A stretch of 64,000 nucleotides of DNA from an uncultured bacterium. Lineage in GTDB: Bacteria > Bacillota_I > Bacilli_A > RFN20 > CAG-826. The stretch lies in assembly GCA_949297445.1 (NCBI GenBank), contig CASFSS010000018.1, positions 99,884-163,883 of the forward strand, in the 5' to 3' direction. The translations under genes were made by a program, and so were the position numbers. The notes beneath the pieces are model-generated. The model had not been told where the DNA came from. It made no database searches and was given only the letters and a program-made list of their open reading frames with translations. Positions 17,476 through 26,530 of the stretch are shown piece after piece (the first letter of the stretch is position 1; each line of letters starts with the position of its first letter).

Positions 17476-18210
17476 ATGTATTGTAAGAATTGTGGTTTTA
17501 TAACGCGAGGCCACGAAACCTCCTGTCCTTATTGTGGCACAAAATACGAAAAAGAAAAATTTTATGACCGGCGTTTTATTTTTTGCAATTGGTTTGAAAC
17601 ATCAATTCGCACATTAGTCAATATTGCTGCAACCAATCTATTTTTGCTGCTCGTAATATTAGATTTAATTTTATTTTTTGTACCGAGCGTTAAAGCTAAT
17701 TATAATTTGTCATTTTACGGATTTGTTATTATCTATGGATTAGTTTTTATCGTTAATGACTTAATATTCGCGAAAGACTACCACCGCAATTTCTATTTTT
17801 TGAAGGTTTATGGCTATGTAATCATCGCTTCAATAATTATGATGCTATCTTTCCCAAGCTGGGACGCTACTATTAAACCCGCTTTTGACATTTTCGCCTT
17901 AACAGGCACGAGTTCGTTTAGCATCTCATTTGGATATGTATATCCGTGTCTAATTATTGGTCTTATTTTAGTTGGTACAATCCGCTTTATAGCGTATCGA
18001 AACTTAAATATCTTTTCATCATTTTTCTATGTATTAATTTTGTTATGTTCATCATTAATTATCTTCATAATGTCTTTCTTTAACGTGCTTGGATTTAGTG
18101 ATATCCAAAGGATACTAATTTATATTTCGTTTGGTCTAACCGTTATTGTTTTATTAAATTGTGCAATCTTTTTTACTTTAAAATTTCGAACTCGCGAGGT
18201 TGAAAAATAG
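17476..18210 (+). CDS. Zinc-ribbon multi-pass membrane protein
   Basis: 244 residues. The N-terminus has a zinc ribbon with two CxxC knuckles (CKNC at 3-6 and CPYC at about 17-20), followed by about six membrane segments between residues 45 and 235. Such zinc-ribbon membrane proteins are common and uncharacterised in Bacillota. The ATG has an AGGGAG ribosome site and TATAAT about 25 nt upstream. The stop overlaps the next start by one base (TAGTG), so it is coupled to the two patatin-like genes. A role as membrane partner or regulator of these lipases is inference only. Confidence 0.75.
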   Translation: MYCKNCGFITRGHETSCPYCGTKYEKEKFYDRRFIFCNWFETSIRTLVNIAATNLFLLLVILDLILFFVPSVKANYNLSFYGFVIIYGLVFIVNDLIFAKDYHRNFYFLKVYGYVIIASIIMMLSFPSWDATIKPAFDIFALTGTSSFSISFGYVYPCLIIGLILVGTIRFIAYRNLNIFSSFFYVLILLCSSLIIFIMSFFNVLGFSDIQRILIYISFGLTVIVLLNCAIFFTLKFRTREVEK

Positions 18211-19061
18211 TGAGAATAGGGCTTTGCATATCAGGTGGTTTCGCTAGAGGTTCGGCGCAAGCTGGTTTTTTAAAAGCGATGTTTGAAGTCATCAAGCGTG
18301 AAGATATAGCCTTAATAACTTCTTCTTCCATTGGAGCAATCAACGCTATTTGTATTTCGAATAACACGATGGACTATTTGGAATTTTTATGGAAAACAAT
18401 TGATGTCTTTGACATGAAAAATTTAAAGATTAATTTGGGAAATAAAGTTGTTGATAGACTATTAGAGGATATCGTTACTCTTGATCGAAAGTTAGAAATA
18501 CCTACTTATATGACCGGCACTTGTTTAAATAATCTTTCAACGCACTACTTTTATTGTGATGAACATAGCAATAACGAAGAGATTCATAAAATATTAAATG
18601 TCACCTTAACATTCCCCTTTGTAAATGGTTTGTTTAGGAAGTCATTTGGCCGCTTTTATATCGACGGAGGAGGCACAGATAATATACCTGTCTATCCATT
18701 TTATTATCGTAATGACGTCGACATGATTATAATCCTTCATTGTTATCCGCATTATTTGCCTCCTAAAAAGGCGATTGAGAGTGGCATTCCGATTGTCGAT
18801 GTTGATGTAACAGCGCTAGTCGGCAATACTTTATCAACTTATTCTTTTTCACAAAAAAATCTACGCGCTCTTTATGATTCTGGCTACGAATATGGAAAAA
18901 TTTTTGCAAAGGATGTTTTAGAAGGATTAACAAAAGAAAATACCAAAGAAAGATTTCAAGCTTTTATAAGAAAATATGCACCAATCAGAAACAAAAATAA
19001 AATTAATCTTAGTGCGGCTGTTTTCTTTAATAAATTACAATTTTCGAGGTATTTAAAATGA
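18210..19061 (+). CDS. Patatin-like phospholipase, variant oxyanion motif
   Basis: 283 residues of the patatin fold, a Ser-Asp dyad lipid acyl hydrolase. The nucleophile elbow is SSSIGA (Ser in G/SxSxG form), and the catalytic Asp is in YIDGGG. The oxyanion-hole motif reads GGFARGSAQAG where GGGxxG is usual. The first glycine of the elbow is replaced by Ser (TSSSIG rather than GTSIG), so activity may differ from the neighbour. No signal peptide or membrane segment. The GTG start overlaps the upstream stop by 1 nt, and the 3' end overlaps the second patatin gene by 4 nt (ATGA). Probably part of a functional pair. Confidence 0.85.
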   Translation: MRIGLCISGGFARGSAQAGFLKAMFEVIKREDIALITSSSIGAINAICISNNTMDYLEFLWKTIDVFDMKNLKINLGNKVVDRLLEDIVTLDRKLEIPTYMTGTCLNNLSTHYFYCDEHSNNEEIHKILNVTLTFPFVNGLFRKSFGRFYIDGGGTDNIPVYPFYYRNDVDMIIILHCYPHYLPPKKAIESGIPIVDVDVTALVGNTLSTYSFSQKNLRALYDSGYEYGKIFAKDVLEGLTKENTKERFQAFIRKYAPIRNKNKINLSAAVFFNKLQFSRYLK

Positions 19062-20260
19062 AAAAAATCGGCCTTGCTCTTGCCGGTGGAGGCGCACTTG
19101 GCGCTTACGAAGTTGGCGCACACAAATTTTTAGAAGAACAAGGATATAAATTTGACATTATCACCGGAACATCTATTGGGGCATTGAACGGCGCGTTTAT
19201 TACAACTGGCAACATTCAAAAAATGCGCGATCTTTGGTCTGACATAACTCCAGATAAAATAATGGTAGATGGAATCAACCTTAAATACGATATCAAATAT
19301 AATTTCAATGAGCCTGATTTAGGCCCATTTTTAAAGCGTTATTTAACAAATAAAGGTGCTGATATAACTCCCTTTAAAAAGTTAATAAAAAAATACGTGG
19401 ATCCGTCCGCCATCAAAAAAAGCAAAAGAAAACTAGGAATCATTACAACAACATTCCCTGCTCTAAAAGAAGTAAAATTGGCCGTCAACGAGCTACCAGA
19501 GAATAAAATCATTCCTTTTTTGCATGCTAGTAGTGCTTGTTTTCCATTTTTCCCTATTGAGGAAATTGATGGCGTTAAATATGTCGATGGCTTTTATCGA
19601 AACAACCTTCCAATTGATTATTGTTTTGAACTTGGAGCCGACGAAGTTGTTGCTATTGATTTAAAACTATTTGGCAGCAAGGCACAAAATTTTTATTTAA
19701 CGCAGATGTCTAATGTTACCTATATTTCGCCAAATGTTTCGCTTGGCTCGATGCTTGATTTCACTCAAGAAACAATTCAAAAAAACATAAAGCGTGGGTA
19801 TCATGATGCCATGAAAAAGTTCAATAAGGCGCGAGGCTATGTTTACACATTCTATGATGACCCGAAGTTTGATTTACTGGCTAAACGCTTCTTCGACATA
19901 TTAATAAAACATGAATACGACGGAACAATTAGAGCAAGAAAATTTTTATATGAACAATCTCTTGAAGAAAATACACCGTTTAATAAGAGCGATTCTTTAT
20001 TAATTATTGCCTTAGAACATTTAGCGTGGAAATATGAAATTCCCGATGAAGAAATATACGATGTCGTAGACTTTTATAAATTAATTTTACAGGCTTCCGA
20101 TAAGAAACAATTATCGCTTCGCCGCTTTATAACAAGGGCTCGCAATTATGTCAGCGAAGCCATTAATGAAGAAAAAATTAATATAAACGAAAAAGGTTCA
20201 TTAAATCAGGATGATAATTTGTTAATATATCTTGAATACGCGTTTAAAAGAGTTAAATAA
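19058..20260 (+). CDS. Patatin-like phospholipase
   Basis: 400 residues. Canonical patatin motifs are present: oxyanion GGGALGAYEVG (about 9-19), nucleophile GTSIGALNG (about 39-47) and the catalytic aspartate in YVDGFYRNN (about 178-186). The C-terminal 150 residues are helical and charged and match no domain I know. The protein should hydrolyse phospholipid or other acyl esters in the cytoplasm or at the inner membrane face. It is coupled by a 4-nt overlap to the previous patatin gene and has a GAGG site. It converges on the lipoprotein gene with only 20 bp between stops. Confidence 0.9.
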   Translation: MKKIGLALAGGGALGAYEVGAHKFLEEQGYKFDIITGTSIGALNGAFITTGNIQKMRDLWSDITPDKIMVDGINLKYDIKYNFNEPDLGPFLKRYLTNKGADITPFKKLIKKYVDPSAIKKSKRKLGIITTTFPALKEVKLAVNELPENKIIPFLHASSACFPFFPIEEIDGVKYVDGFYRNNLPIDYCFELGADEVVAIDLKLFGSKAQNFYLTQMSNVTYISPNVSLGSMLDFTQETIQKNIKRGYHDAMKKFNKARGYVYTFYDDPKFDLLAKRFFDILIKHEYDGTIRARKFLYEQSLEENTPFNKSDSLLIIALEHLAWKYEIPDEEIYDVVDFYKLILQASDKKQLSLRRFITRARNYVSEAINEEKININEKGSLNQDDNLLIYLEYAFKRVK

Positions 20261-20280
20261 AACCGCAAAACACATTTAAA

Positions 20281-21639
20281 TTAGTTTAAAAACAACGAAT
20301 CGATATCGATAGTAGTTGAGCCTAAATTGTTAAAAATAGAAGATATATTTTTTTCAATAATATAAGTTTTATTGCTTTCAATTATCGTATAGGTTATTTT
20401 TGCCTCAACAGCCATTATTGCAAAAGTTGAGTAAGTTTGGATATTCAAATTATCTAGATAGTTGAACGTGAATGGTGTAGCATCTTCTAAACAAAACGCA
20501 TCTTTGAGCGTTTCTAAAAAAATCTTAGCCTCGTTAGTTTCTTGATAATTAGATTTTAAAGAATATTGATTGATTAATAGATAATCGTCTTCTAAAAATT
20601 TCTCATATTGTTCATCGCTAATATTTATAATATCTAACATTGATTTTTCATTATCGCTCCAATTACCAACTGATGATTGACCAGTCCATTCAGAGGTTGA
20701 ATCGGTTCTATAATATGTCCAATATTTAGAATTTGTCTCGTCGTTTAAAAAGAGTTTTTCGTAACTGCTACTTTTATAATAAGCAGCGTCTTTAGTAACT
20801 TTTAAATTAGAACTCGAATTGAGCGAAGAAATTAGTGTGTCACTAACCACAGAACCATGGTTGTCACGTTTTGTGCTATATTTATCGGTTGTGACATTCG
20901 TGGAAACTGAATAATTTAAAGATATAAAATGATTGTCAATGAAATTAGCGAGGTTAAAATTGGATGTCGGTATATCGCCACTTTGGATGTAATTGTTTAA
21001 CGCTTCGATTGAGGTGGTATTTACATCATAAATTTCATAGGTAAATAAGCGCGATGCTTCGTTCCAAAGGGAATAAGCTAAACGATTATTTTGATTCATG
21101 CCTAATGAAACTTTTGTTATCACAGATTCTCCAATAATGCCTTGACCAAATGGGATGGTTGAAGAGTCTTCAACCAAGTAGTCGAGTTCATTTGTTTCTT
21201 GATTATAAATAAAGAACGATAGATCAATATTTGACAAGTCTTCAAAAACTGGACTTTCCTCCGATGATGTCATACGAACATTTAAAGAAGTTGCATCGGC
21301 AACATCGTTCATCGTAAAACTATGCCATAAATTGTCGCTTAAAAGCACTTGCCCGCTGGTAAAAACAAATGTTCCTGTTGTAATCGAAGTAGCTTGGTAA
21401 TTTGCATTTTGATAAACGATAGTAATGTTACTAGAAATAGTAAAATTAGTTGAAGCACCATCAAGATATGCTTCAATTAGACCACGTAATTCTTCTTCTA
21501 ACAAAGTTACATCTTCGCTAGTTGAGGTAGAACTAGAAGATGTATCGGTAGAAGGCGGTAAAGAAACTGTTGCACGTTGTTCGGTGCATGAAGCAAGTAA
21601 GACGACTGTTAATATTGGAAAAATGCTAATTTTGTTCAT
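20281..21639 (-). CDS. Hypothetical surface lipoprotein
   Basis: 452 residues. The N-terminus is a lipoprotein signal peptide with lipobox LLASC (Cys at about residue 18), followed by a Ser/Thr-rich linker (about 25-45) like the other lipoproteins here. The remainder is beta-rich and Asn/Ser/Thr-rich with no catalytic motif I recognise. It should be lipid-anchored on the outer face of the membrane. The ATG has a GAGAAG site and TATAAT 14 nt upstream, overlapping the end of dusB, so it has its own promoter. Function unknown. Confidence 0.7.
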   Translation of the reverse strand: MNKISIFPILTVVLLASCTEQRATVSLPPSTDTSSSSTSTSEDVTLLEEELRGLIEAYLDGASTNFTISSNITIVYQNANYQATSITTGTFVFTSGQVLLSDNLWHSFTMNDVADATSLNVRMTSSEESPVFEDLSNIDLSFFIYNQETNELDYLVEDSSTIPFGQGIIGESVITKVSLGMNQNNRLAYSLWNEASRLFTYEIYDVNTTSIEALNNYIQSGDIPTSNFNLANFIDNHFISLNYSVSTNVTTDKYSTKRDNHGSVVSDTLISSLNSSSNLKVTKDAAYYKSSSYEKLFLNDETNSKYWTYYRTDSTSEWTGQSSVGNWSDNEKSMLDIINISDEQYEKFLEDDYLLINQYSLKSNYQETNEAKIFLETLKDAFCLEDATPFTFNYLDNLNIQTYSTFAIMAVEAKITYTIIESNKTYIIEKNISSIFNNLGSTTIDIDSLFLN

Positions 21640-21661
21640 TTCTTCTCGCTTAAATTATACA

Positions 21662-22660
21662 CTAAATCAAAGATTTGTCTTGCGACAATATGTCTCCTTT
21701 TATAGTTTCAACAATTGTGTAAATGTCTTCTTCACAATTAATTGATGTGGAAAGAAGATTTCGATAATAACGATTTCTAGGAAATTTCATTAAAAATTTA
21801 GGAGCAATCCCTCTTAGACATTTAATTGCCCTAACCTCGCCTTTTTCTTTAATGAGCAAATGGGTATATTGCAATAAATAGTCTAATTGCTCCATAAAAG
21901 TAGGTTCGTCTATTAGTTCACCATCATTAAAATATTTTTCAATTTTCTTAATTAAGAAAGGATTGCCAACGCCGCCGCGAGCCACCATTATCGCATCGCA
22001 CTTTGTAATTTCTTTTGCACGAATAGCGTCCTCTAGAGTAAATATATCACCACTAATAATTAAAGGGACATGCATCTTATCACGAAGGTTCGTTGCCATC
22101 TCATAATGTGCTTTACCAGAATAAAGTTCCGCTGCTGTTCTTAAGTGTAAGGCAATAGCCTTAACACCACTTTTTTCTAACGTAGCTATAGTATCTAAAA
22201 AATTAATTGAATCTTTGTCTATACCTAAACGAATCTTTGCTGTAACAGGTTTAGAAGATGCTTTAGTAATAGCAGACATTAAATCCCCTAATTTGTCTAA
22301 ATCTTTTAGCAAAGCACTACCAGCCCCGCTCTTTGTCACTTTCGGAACAGGGCAAGCTAAATTAATATCCAAAATGTCATAGTTGAGATTGGAATTTTCT
22401 AAAATACTTATCGCTTTAACTAATGTCTCTTTTGACGAACCAAATAATTGGACGGCAATCGGATGATCGCTTTCGTCTATTTTTAGTAATTCCCAAGTAT
22501 TGGGATTTCCATATATCAGCCCACAATCACTAATCATTTCTGTGTAAGTTAATGCAACACCAAATGGCCGCATAAAAGTTCGATAAGCTTCGCTGGTAAT
22601 CCCGGCCATCGGAGCTAGCACAGAGGTCGAATTAATTTTTAAATCACCGATATAAAACAT
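21662..22660 (-). CDS. dusB: tRNA-dihydrouridine synthase DusB
   Basis: An FMN-dependent TIM-barrel enzyme that reduces uridine in tRNA. Signatures are VLAPMAGITSEAYR at the N-terminus, NLACPVPKVTKSGAGSALL with the catalytic Cys, KIRLG, and the phosphate-binding end DAIMVARGGVGNPF. The frame is open to ATG 22690, overlapping the ftsH stop, but family members begin close to M-x-x-I-G-x-L, which is ATG 22660 (332 aa). That ATG lies directly after the T-run of the ftsH terminator and has no ribosome site. How it is expressed is unclear. Confidence 0.95.
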   Translation of the reverse strand: MFYIGDLKINSTSVLAPMAGITSEAYRTFMRPFGVALTYTEMISDCGLIYGNPNTWELLKIDESDHPIAVQLFGSSKETLVKAISILENSNLNYDILDINLACPVPKVTKSGAGSALLKDLDKLGDLMSAITKASSKPVTAKIRLGIDKDSINFLDTIATLEKSGVKAIALHLRTAAELYSGKAHYEMATNLRDKMHVPLIISGDIFTLEDAIRAKEITKCDAIMVARGGVGNPFLIKKIEKYFNDGELIDEPTFMEQLDYLLQYTHLLIKEKGEVRAIKCLRGIAPKFLMKFPRNRYYRNLLSTSINCEEDIYTIVETIKGDILSQDKSLI

Positions 22661-22684
22661 AAAAGAAAGGGAGGCTAACCTCCC
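22661..22684 (-). terminator. ftsH terminator abutting the dusB start
   Basis: Minus-strand hairpin GGGAGG-TTAG-CCTCCC (22684-22669) followed by TTTCTTTT, then immediately the dusB ATG at 22660. A perfect 6-bp GC-rich stem with T-run is typical of intrinsic termination. Read-through would be needed to reach dusB unless a cryptic promoter exists. Confidence 0.7.
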
Positions 22685-22689
22685 TAACA

Positions 22690-24849
22690 TTATTCATCTT
22701 TTTTCTTAGCAGGAGAAGTTTTTTTGCTTGCGCGCTTAACTTTTGGCTTTGTTTCGTTTTCGCTACCATTAGCTAAATCTTCCGCAATTTGTTCTTCGAC
22801 TTTCTTAACTTCTTCTTGAGCCTCAGCAATAGGCGCTTCCACTACTTTGCTAGGTAAATTTCCATGCGTCAATAAATAATCAATTTCGTCGGCTGTAATA
22901 GTTTCGTTTTCTAGCAAAGTTTCAGCGATTAAAGTAACTTCCTTCTTATATTTAGTAATAATTTCAATCGCTTTAGTGTGTGCTTCATCAATTATTTTGC
23001 GAACTTCCTTATCAATTTCGTACGCAACTTGTGTTGAAAAATTACGCTGGGTTGAGGTATAGTCACGACCCAAGAAAACGGAACCAGAATCTTTTTCATA
23101 CTGAATTGGTCCTAAAGTTGACATACCATATTCTGTAACCATTAATCGCGCGATACGAGTGGCTACCTCGATATCATTTTGTGCGCCTGTGGATACATCT
23201 TTAAAGAAGACTTCTTCACTAGAGCGGCCACCTAAATAGCCAACAATGCGAGCTTCTAATTCGGGCTGCGATAATAAGAAGCGATCTTCTTCGGGTGTCA
23301 TTAATACATGACCGCCTGTTCTACCGCGAGGAATTATTGTAATTTTTTGAACCTTATCGGAATTCTTTAGTTTCAATCCAATAATGGCGTGTCCAGCTTC
23401 GTGATAAGCAACACGTTTGCGTTCGCTATCGCTTAGTCCGCGCGAAGATTTAGCGGGACCAGCAATACGCCTGTCGATTGCTTCGTCGATATCTTTCATA
23501 TCAATTCGGTCTTTATTTTCCCGAACAGCTAAAATAGCCGCCTCATTTAAGATATTTTCAATATCTGCGCCGGAAAAACCAACTGTTCGTCTAGATAAGG
23601 ACTCAAAATTGACCTCGGGATCGATTGTTTTGCCGCGCGCATGAACCTTGAAGATTGCTTCGCGTCCTTTTCTATCAGGCAAATTGACGGTGATTGTTCT
23701 ATCAAAACGGCCAGCACGAAGCAAGGCAGGGTCTAAAACATCCTCACGGTTTGTTGCTGCAATAACAATGATTCCAGAATTATCCGAAAAACCGTCCATT
23801 TCAACTAAAAGCTGATTTAATGTTTGTTCTCTTTCGTCGTTGCCACCGCCTAAGCCGGCACCTCTTTGACGACCAACTGCATCGATTTCATCAATGAAGA
23901 TTAAGCAGGGGGCATTTTGTTTTGCCTTCCTGAACATGTCACGAACACGGCCAGCACCAACACCGACAAACATTTCAACGAAATCTGAACCAGAAATTGA
24001 ATAAAAAGGTACGCCAGCTTCGCCGGCAACAGCTTTGGCCAATAATGTTTTACCACAGCCTGGCGGGCCAATTAATAAGATACCTTTCGGCAACTTTGCG
24101 CCAAATTTAGAAAATTTCTTTGGCTCTTTTAAATATTGCACCACTTCGACCATCTCGGCTTTTTCTTCATCACAACCAGCCACATCGGCAAATTTTACTT
24201 TTGATGTGTCAACGCGTCTTGCTCGCGAACGATTAAAATCAAGAGCTTTATTGTTTGAAGAATTAACCGATCTAGACAAGCCAGAGAAGAGGATTATCAT
24301 TAGTAAAACGCCAACACCAACAATAATAATTGTTGGACCCCAAGTGGACCAAAAATCTGCTTGGTATAAATCGTTAATTACAAGATAAGATCCTGAAGTG
24401 GTTTGGAATAAGGTTTGATACTCATTAATCTCGTTTAAAAACAATGTGTGGTATGAATAGTGATAAATAATCGTATCGCTTCCACTCGTTATCGTATAGG
24501 TATAGCCGTCACTAGCCTCTGTAACAACGAAGTCATTGTTGTATACTTCGTTATCTAAAACAACACTGAAGGAGCGTTCATTATTAGGATTGTTGGTAGC
24601 GTCTGGCAAATATGTACCGGTAATAGTGGTTGCTTTTTCGTTTTGACTGACTGTTGCATTTTTTATGACATAGGTGCTTAAACATTCATCTAAGCGTGAG
24701 TATGCCCAACTATCGCTGTTATTACTATTGAGCATAACAATCAATGTAATGAGCCCAGCAATGGCTAAACCAACCAATAAATATGGCAAAATGTAACTAA
24801 ATATGCTTCGACGAGGAGCGTTATTTGGCTGTTGATTATCGTTTGGCAT
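22690..24849 (-). CDS. ftsH: ATP-dependent zinc metalloprotease FtsH
   Basis: 719 residues. A membrane-anchored AAA+ protease for quality control of membrane and short-lived proteins. Two membrane segments (about 17-40 and 168-192) flank an extracytoplasmic domain. Walker A is GPPGCGKT (261-268), the pore loop lies in [17 protein letters not shown], Walker B is [10 protein letters not shown], the second region of homology is [20 protein letters not shown], and the zinc site is HEAGH (483-487). The C-terminal 40 residues are Lys-rich. AAGGAG precedes the ATG. Confidence 0.98.
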   Translation of the reverse strand: MPNDNQQPNNAPRRSIFSYILPYLLVGLAIAGLITLIVMLNSNNSDSWAYSRLDECLSTYVIKNATVSQNEKATTITGTYLPDATNNPNNERSFSVVLDNEVYNNDFVVTEASDGYTYTITSGSDTIIYHYSYHTLFLNEINEYQTLFQTTSGSYLVINDLYQADFWSTWGPTIIIVGVGVLLMIILFSGLSRSVNSSNNKALDFNRSRARRVDTSKVKFADVAGCDEEKAEMVEVVQYLKEPKKFSKFGAKLPKGILLIGPPGCGKTLLAKAVAGEAGVPFYSISGSDFVEMFVGVGAGRVRDMFRKAKQNAPCLIFIDEIDAVGRQRGAGLGGGNDEREQTLNQLLVEMDGFSDNSGIIVIAATNREDVLDPALLRAGRFDRTITVNLPDRKGREAIFKVHARGKTIDPEVNFESLSRRTVGFSGADIENILNEAAILAVRENKDRIDMKDIDEAIDRRIAGPAKSSRGLSDSERKRVAYHEAGHAIIGLKLKNSDKVQKITIIPRGRTGGHVLMTPEEDRFLLSQPELEARIVGYLGGRSSEEVFFKDVSTGAQNDIEVATRIARLMVTEYGMSTLGPIQYEKDSGSVFLGRDYTSTQRNFSTQVAYEIDKEVRKIIDEAHTKAIEIITKYKKEVTLIAETLLENETITADEIDYLLTHGNLPSKVVEAPIAEAQEEVKKVEEQIAEDLANGSENETKPKVKRASKKTSPAKKKDE

Positions 24850-24922
24850 AGTGTTTCTCCTTTATATTTTGTTGAAGTACTTTATTTAACAAGCATGCGC
24901 CTAAATATACGCATTAATAAAT

Positions 24923-24952
24923 AATATAAGATTAATTTTGTTGTTGTCGCAA
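24923..24952 (-). promoter_or_regulatory. Likely ftsH promoter
   Basis: Minus-strand TTGCGA (24952-24947), 18-bp spacer, TATATT (24928-24923), giving a leader of about 65 nt before the ATG at 24849. It lies in the 137-bp gap after tilS. Confidence 0.5.
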
Positions 24953-24986
24953 GTTAATTGCCCTCATATTTGACAAAAATTTATAA

Positions 24987-26225
24987 TCACGTAATTTTTA
25001 TAACAAACTTTGATGTGTGACCATCATCTTTAGCGTAATTTTTTCGATAGCGCGGTATATAAATAATCGAACCGTTTTTATCGACAACCACCGGCCACAT
25101 TCTGCGAAGTCTTAGAGGCATTTTCCAATCAATAAATAAGCGCGTCAAATGACAACGGTTATCACCAATAAAATATTCGTCATCTTGTTTCGGACTTCTT
25201 ATTGTAATTGGATAAGATGTCTTTTTAATATTTCGGTCGAGCGCTCCATCGGTAAAATCAATTTCAAATTCCGGACATTGAAACTTTGTCGGCGCATCAA
25301 AAGTATAGGAGTATGGTTTAATTTCTTTATAACGCGATAAAACCAAAACATCATATTCTTTGACTATTGATATTCCCTTCCCTAAATCCATTGCTATATT
25401 AGGCTTATTAGATAAACACATTTTTCTAATTTCCTCGATGCGTCCACTAGAAATATCAATATGTTCACCGCTTGTTTCAACAAACTGATTGATCGTTTCT
25501 TGAAATTCTTCTTTTGTAAGAGCAATAATCTCTCGAATATCTAGTTCATTATCAATTTGTACTTTATCCTTTAATTCGTCGAGAAATTTTTTGTGACGAA
25601 CATTATTTTCAAAAATTTCTTCAAGATGAGCCTCTCTTTCATTTGGCGACAATTTAGCAATTACGTCGCGTCGAATTTGGTTGCGCAAATAATTCGTTTC
25701 GAAATTAGACATATCCATCGAAAAAGGAACACAGTTTTCTAAATTATATTCAAGCAAATCTTCCTTCGTATAATTTAATAAAGGACGAATTACAGTCATT
25801 CCGCGCAATTTCGATACACCATTCAAACCATACTGTTTTACAAGGGATTTGCGGTTTTTTTGAATAAGATACGTTTCAATTAAGTCATCTTGATGGTGCG
25901 CCACAACTATGCCAGCTGCATCATATTTGTTATACATTCTTTCAAAAAAATCATAGCGAATTTCTCTTGCCCATTCTTGAAAATTTCCTTCGACAACCAT
26001 GCCTTCAGTGTCGAGATATTCAAATGTTATATTTCGTTGCGCACAATATTCTTTAAGGGCCTCTGCTTCAGAATTCGAGACATCTCTTTTATGGTAATTA
26101 ACATGACAAACGATGACATGAACATTATTTCTTAATAATAAATCCAACAAAGCCATTGAATCAGGTCCAAAGCTAACTGCCACTAAATAGTTTTCATCTA
26201 AGTCAAATTTATAACTCAGTGTCAT
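24987..26225 (-). CDS. tilS: tRNA(Ile)-lysidine synthase
   Basis: 412 residues. TilS adds lysine to C34 of tRNA-Ile(CAU) so that it reads AUA, an essential step. The N-terminal PP-loop ATPase domain has SFGPDS at residues 18-23, where the second residue is Phe instead of the usual Gly of SGGxDS. Downstream HHQDDLIETYLI, GMTVIRPLLNYTKEDLLEY and NLRNQIRR-type segments are typical. A C-terminal substrate domain follows (about 330-410). The start overlaps the end of rqcP by 17 nt. Neighbours rqcP and mfd agree with Bacillota gene order. Confidence 0.93.
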   Translation of the reverse strand: MTLSYKFDLDENYLVAVSFGPDSMALLDLLLRNNVHVIVCHVNYHKRDVSNSEAEALKEYCAQRNITFEYLDTEGMVVEGNFQEWAREIRYDFFERMYNKYDAAGIVVAHHQDDLIETYLIQKNRKSLVKQYGLNGVSKLRGMTVIRPLLNYTKEDLLEYNLENCVPFSMDMSNFETNYLRNQIRRDVIAKLSPNEREAHLEEIFENNVRHKKFLDELKDKVQIDNELDIREIIALTKEEFQETINQFVETSGEHIDISSGRIEEIRKMCLSNKPNIAMDLGKGISIVKEYDVLVLSRYKEIKPYSYTFDAPTKFQCPEFEIDFTDGALDRNIKKTSYPITIRSPKQDDEYFIGDNRCHLTRLFIDWKMPLRLRRMWPVVVDKNGSIIYIPRYRKNYAKDDGHTSKFVIKIT

Positions 26226-26478
26226 TGTTTTTAATCTCCTTTATTGTTTCATACATTGAGGAAGCTTCATCAATCGATGCATTTTGCTTAATCTGTCGCA
26301 CCTTAACAAGTAGCGTTCGCTTTAAGAAGGTTATTTCAATCGCATCATCTACCTGCACTTCACTAGCTGGTTTTGCTATCTTATCATTAATTTTCACATA
26401 ACCGTTTGCGATAATTTCTTTGGCAAGTTCTCTCCTTTTAACTAGACGGCTCACTTTTAGAAATTTATCTAATCGCAT
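26209..26478 (-). CDS. rqcP: S4-domain RNA-binding protein RqcP
   Basis: 89 residues. An S4 RNA-binding domain spans nearly the whole protein (MRLDKFLKVSRLVKRRELAK, then NGYVKINDKIAKPASEV). RqcP (YabO) stabilises tRNA on obstructed 50S subunits during ribosome-associated quality control with RqcH. Size and the position between mfd and tilS match yabO. The ATG lacks a Shine-Dalgarno site, and TATAAT ends 6 nt upstream, so the message is probably leaderless. Confidence 0.92.
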   Translation of the reverse strand: MRLDKFLKVSRLVKRRELAKEIIANGYVKINDKIAKPASEVQVDDAIEITFLKRTLLVKVRQIKQNASIDEASSMYETIKEIKNNDTEL

Positions 26479-26484
26479 GTTTTG

Positions 26485-26490
26485 ATTATA
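26485..26490 (-). promoter_or_regulatory. rqcP -10 box, leaderless spacing
   Basis: TATAAT on the minus strand with 6 nt (CAAAAC) between it and the ATG at 26478. No convincing -35. An inverted repeat covers the expected -35/spacer region. Confidence 0.55.
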
Positions 26491-26498
26491 TCATCGAA

Positions 26499-26515
26499 TA
26501 GTGTTTTTAACACTA
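26499..26515. repeat. Inverted repeat in the rqcP promoter
   Basis: TAGTGTT-TTT-AACACTA, 7-bp perfect arms around a 3-nt centre, just upstream of the rqcP -10 and 15 bp after the mfd stop. It could be an operator or part of mfd 3'-end formation. There is no T-run beyond the arms. Confidence 0.4.
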
Positions 26516-26530
26516 ATTTTGTGACACCTA

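Noticed and set aside
17305..17514. 69-codon minus-strand frame across the lysS upstream region
   Set aside because: It covers the lysS promoter and start and has no supporting signal.
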